Shown here piece after piece: positions 23,957-24,876 of a DNA stretch of 24,876 nucleotides. The notes beneath the pieces are model-generated. The model searched no databases. It was not told where the DNA came from and saw only the letters and a list, made by a program, of their open reading frames with translations. Positions within the stretch are counted from its first letter, which is position 1, and each line of letters starts with the position of its first letter. The stretch is from SAR324 cluster bacterium (lineage in GTDB: Bacteria; SAR324; XYD2-FULL-50-16). Position numbers and translations under genes: made by a program. Where the stretch lies: contig NVSR01000008.1 of NCBI GenBank assembly GCA_002401295.1, forward strand, positions 19,434-44,309, given 5' to 3'.

Positions 23957-24786
23957 TAACTCCGTTCCTTGCAAACACGATCCAACATAATGGCAACCAG
24001 AACGATTGCTAAGCCAGCTTCAAATCCTTTGGCAATATTTACTGTATTCAGTGCTCGTACTACTGGTGTTCCTAGACCATCAGCCCCTACCAATGCGGCA
24101 ATCACAACCATTGACAGGGAAAGCATAATACATTGTGTAAGCCCGGCCATGATCGTAGATTTGGCTGAAGGTAATTCAACCTTCCATAAAATTTGTGATT
24201 TTGTGGCTCCAAAGGATTCCACCGCATCAATCATGGAGCGGGGGACGGAAGTAATGCCTAAGTGAGTCAGGCGTATAGGAGCCGGTAAAGCAAAAATCAT
24301 GGTAGAAATCACACCGGGTACAGGTCCCAGACCAAATAAGATCAAAGTGGGAATGAGGTAAACAAAGGTGGGAATGGTCTGCATTAAATCCAGGATCGGG
24401 TGAAGAACTCTATACAAGCCGGGACGATGAGCTGCGGCAATACCCAGAGGAACTCCGATAAGCATACAAAAACCGGAGGAAAAAAGTACTAAAGATAGAG
24501 TCTGCAACGTACTTTCCCAATAGCCCAAGTTGATAATCAACAAGAGGGAGCAGCCGATCATCAGGGATAACTTCCAGGATCGGTGTAACCATAGGGAGGC
24601 TGATACAAATAGAGCAACTAATATTAGGGGGGGGAACCAAATTAATAGATTTGTTAAGCCTTCGATGATGAATCCCAGAGCGATTGAAATTCCATCAAAA
24701 AACCAGGCTGCATGATCATTCGTTAAATCTACAATGGATTTGATCCATTTCCCTAGTGGAATCTTATTTTCTGTGAGCCAATCCAT
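23956..24786 (-). CDS. choW: Choline/glycine betaine ABC transporter permease (ChoW-like)
   Basis: A 276-residue inner-membrane permease. About six or seven hydrophobic segments are visible (near residues 33-51, 52-68, 73-88, 92-118, 133-165, 205-240 and 250-268). The family motifs PLGIAAAHRP, LMQTIPTFVYLIP and the ATPase-contacting EAA-type loop ESFGATKSQILWKVELPSA are present, followed by VGADGLGTPVVRALN, all characteristic of ProW/ChoW-type osmolyte and choline transporters. An in-frame stop lies three codons upstream of the ATG, so the start cannot be further 5'; the ATG lacks a clear SD site. The substrate-binding protein is expected beyond the right edge. The tandem repeat at 24815-24876 lies just upstream, between this gene and whatever precedes it. 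Confidence 0.92.
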   Translation of the reverse strand: MDWLTENKIPLGKWIKSIVDLTNDHAAWFFDGISIALGFIIEGLTNLLIWFPPLILVALFVSASLWLHRSWKLSLMIGCSLLLIINLGYWESTLQTLSLVLFSSGFCMLIGVPLGIAAAHRPGLYRVLHPILDLMQTIPTFVYLIPTLILFGLGPVPGVISTMIFALPAPIRLTHLGITSVPRSMIDAVESFGATKSQILWKVELPSAKSTIMAGLTQCIMLSLSMVVIAALVGADGLGTPVVRALNTVNIAKGFEAGLAIVLVAIMLDRVCKERS

Positions 24787-24814
24787 ATTTTTTTAACTGT
24801 AATGCTTCTCTTTG

Positions 24815-24876
24815 TTTGGCCGCCACGTAGGACGGCGCTACCGTTTTTTTGGCCGCCACGTAGGACGGCGCTACCG
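24815..24876. repeat. Tandem 33-bp-period GC-rich repeat, at least two copies, reaching the window edge
   Basis: A 29-base unit (24815-24843 and 24848-24876, containing GGCCGCCACGTAGGACGGCG) occurs twice, identical, with a four-T spacer. Each unit can partly fold (GCCGCC with GGACGGC). It is much more GC-rich than its surroundings, and the last copy ends exactly at the final base of the window, so the array may continue. The spacer is too short for a CRISPR array. Confidence 0.85.

Noticed and set aside
24815..24876. CRISPR-like direct repeats
   Set aside because: Repeat length of 29 fits, but the spacer is only four T bases and no cas gene is present; it is a simple tandem repeat.

Overview
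The window comes from a Gram-negative bacterium of fairly low to middling G+C, judged by eye. The evidence is two lipoprotein signal peptides, several Sec-type exported proteins, an ACT-domain malic enzyme, a redox-regulated Hsp33 and a ChoW/ChoV-type choline ABC transporter. The mix is reminiscent of marine or environmental deltaproteobacteria-like lineages (for example SAR324) or of Bdellovibrio/Leptospira-like genomes. That placement is inference; no rRNA or other marker gene is present.

Layout. (1) 1-663, minus strand: xseB, followed with a short overlap by the N-terminal part of a PF10023-type predicted aminopeptidase lipoprotein that runs off the left edge. (2) 885-3167, plus strand: a compact operon of a TatD-family hydrolase, MoaD, MoaE and an unknown 262-residue protein. 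(3) 3372-14250: a stretch dominated by exported proteins of unknown function. It holds a 1452-residue lipoprotein with a Gly7 tether and four cysteine-paired tryptophan-rich repeats, an 81-residue secreted protein, a plus-strand pair (one protein carries a 14-residue tandem repeat, the other looks like a small beta-sandwich), and a minus-strand pair (a CARDB-like protein and a 15-blade FG-GAP/VCBS propeller protein). The last pair is translationally coupled behind (4) a malic enzyme at 14250-15671, forming an odd three-gene operon of central metabolism plus two exported proteins. (5) 16183-19018, minus: a small unknown protein and a PAS-PAS-PAS-like-HPt-HATPase sensor kinase of CheA-like architecture without a CheW domain. 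(6) 19361-20651, plus: hslO (Hsp33) and a small membrane-anchored protein. (7) 20806-24786, minus: choW-choV (choline transport permease and ATPase) and, after a 397-base gap, an ALDH7 (antiquitin-type) dehydrogenase. A 33-base-period tandem repeat closes the window.

How the genes may work together. MoaD and MoaE form molybdopterin synthase. ChoW and ChoV form the membrane part of a choline/betaine importer whose binding protein should lie beyond the right edge, and the ALDH7 enzyme could process an aldehyde derived from the imported compound or from lysine. The most novel-looking material is in 3.4-14.3 kb: a cluster of large, repeat-built cell-surface or periplasmic proteins. It includes a possible length-variable G10 tract upstream of the giant lipoprotein and an in-frame 42-base tandem repeat in a neighbouring secreted protein. 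No tRNA, rRNA, CRISPR array, transposase or phage gene was seen.
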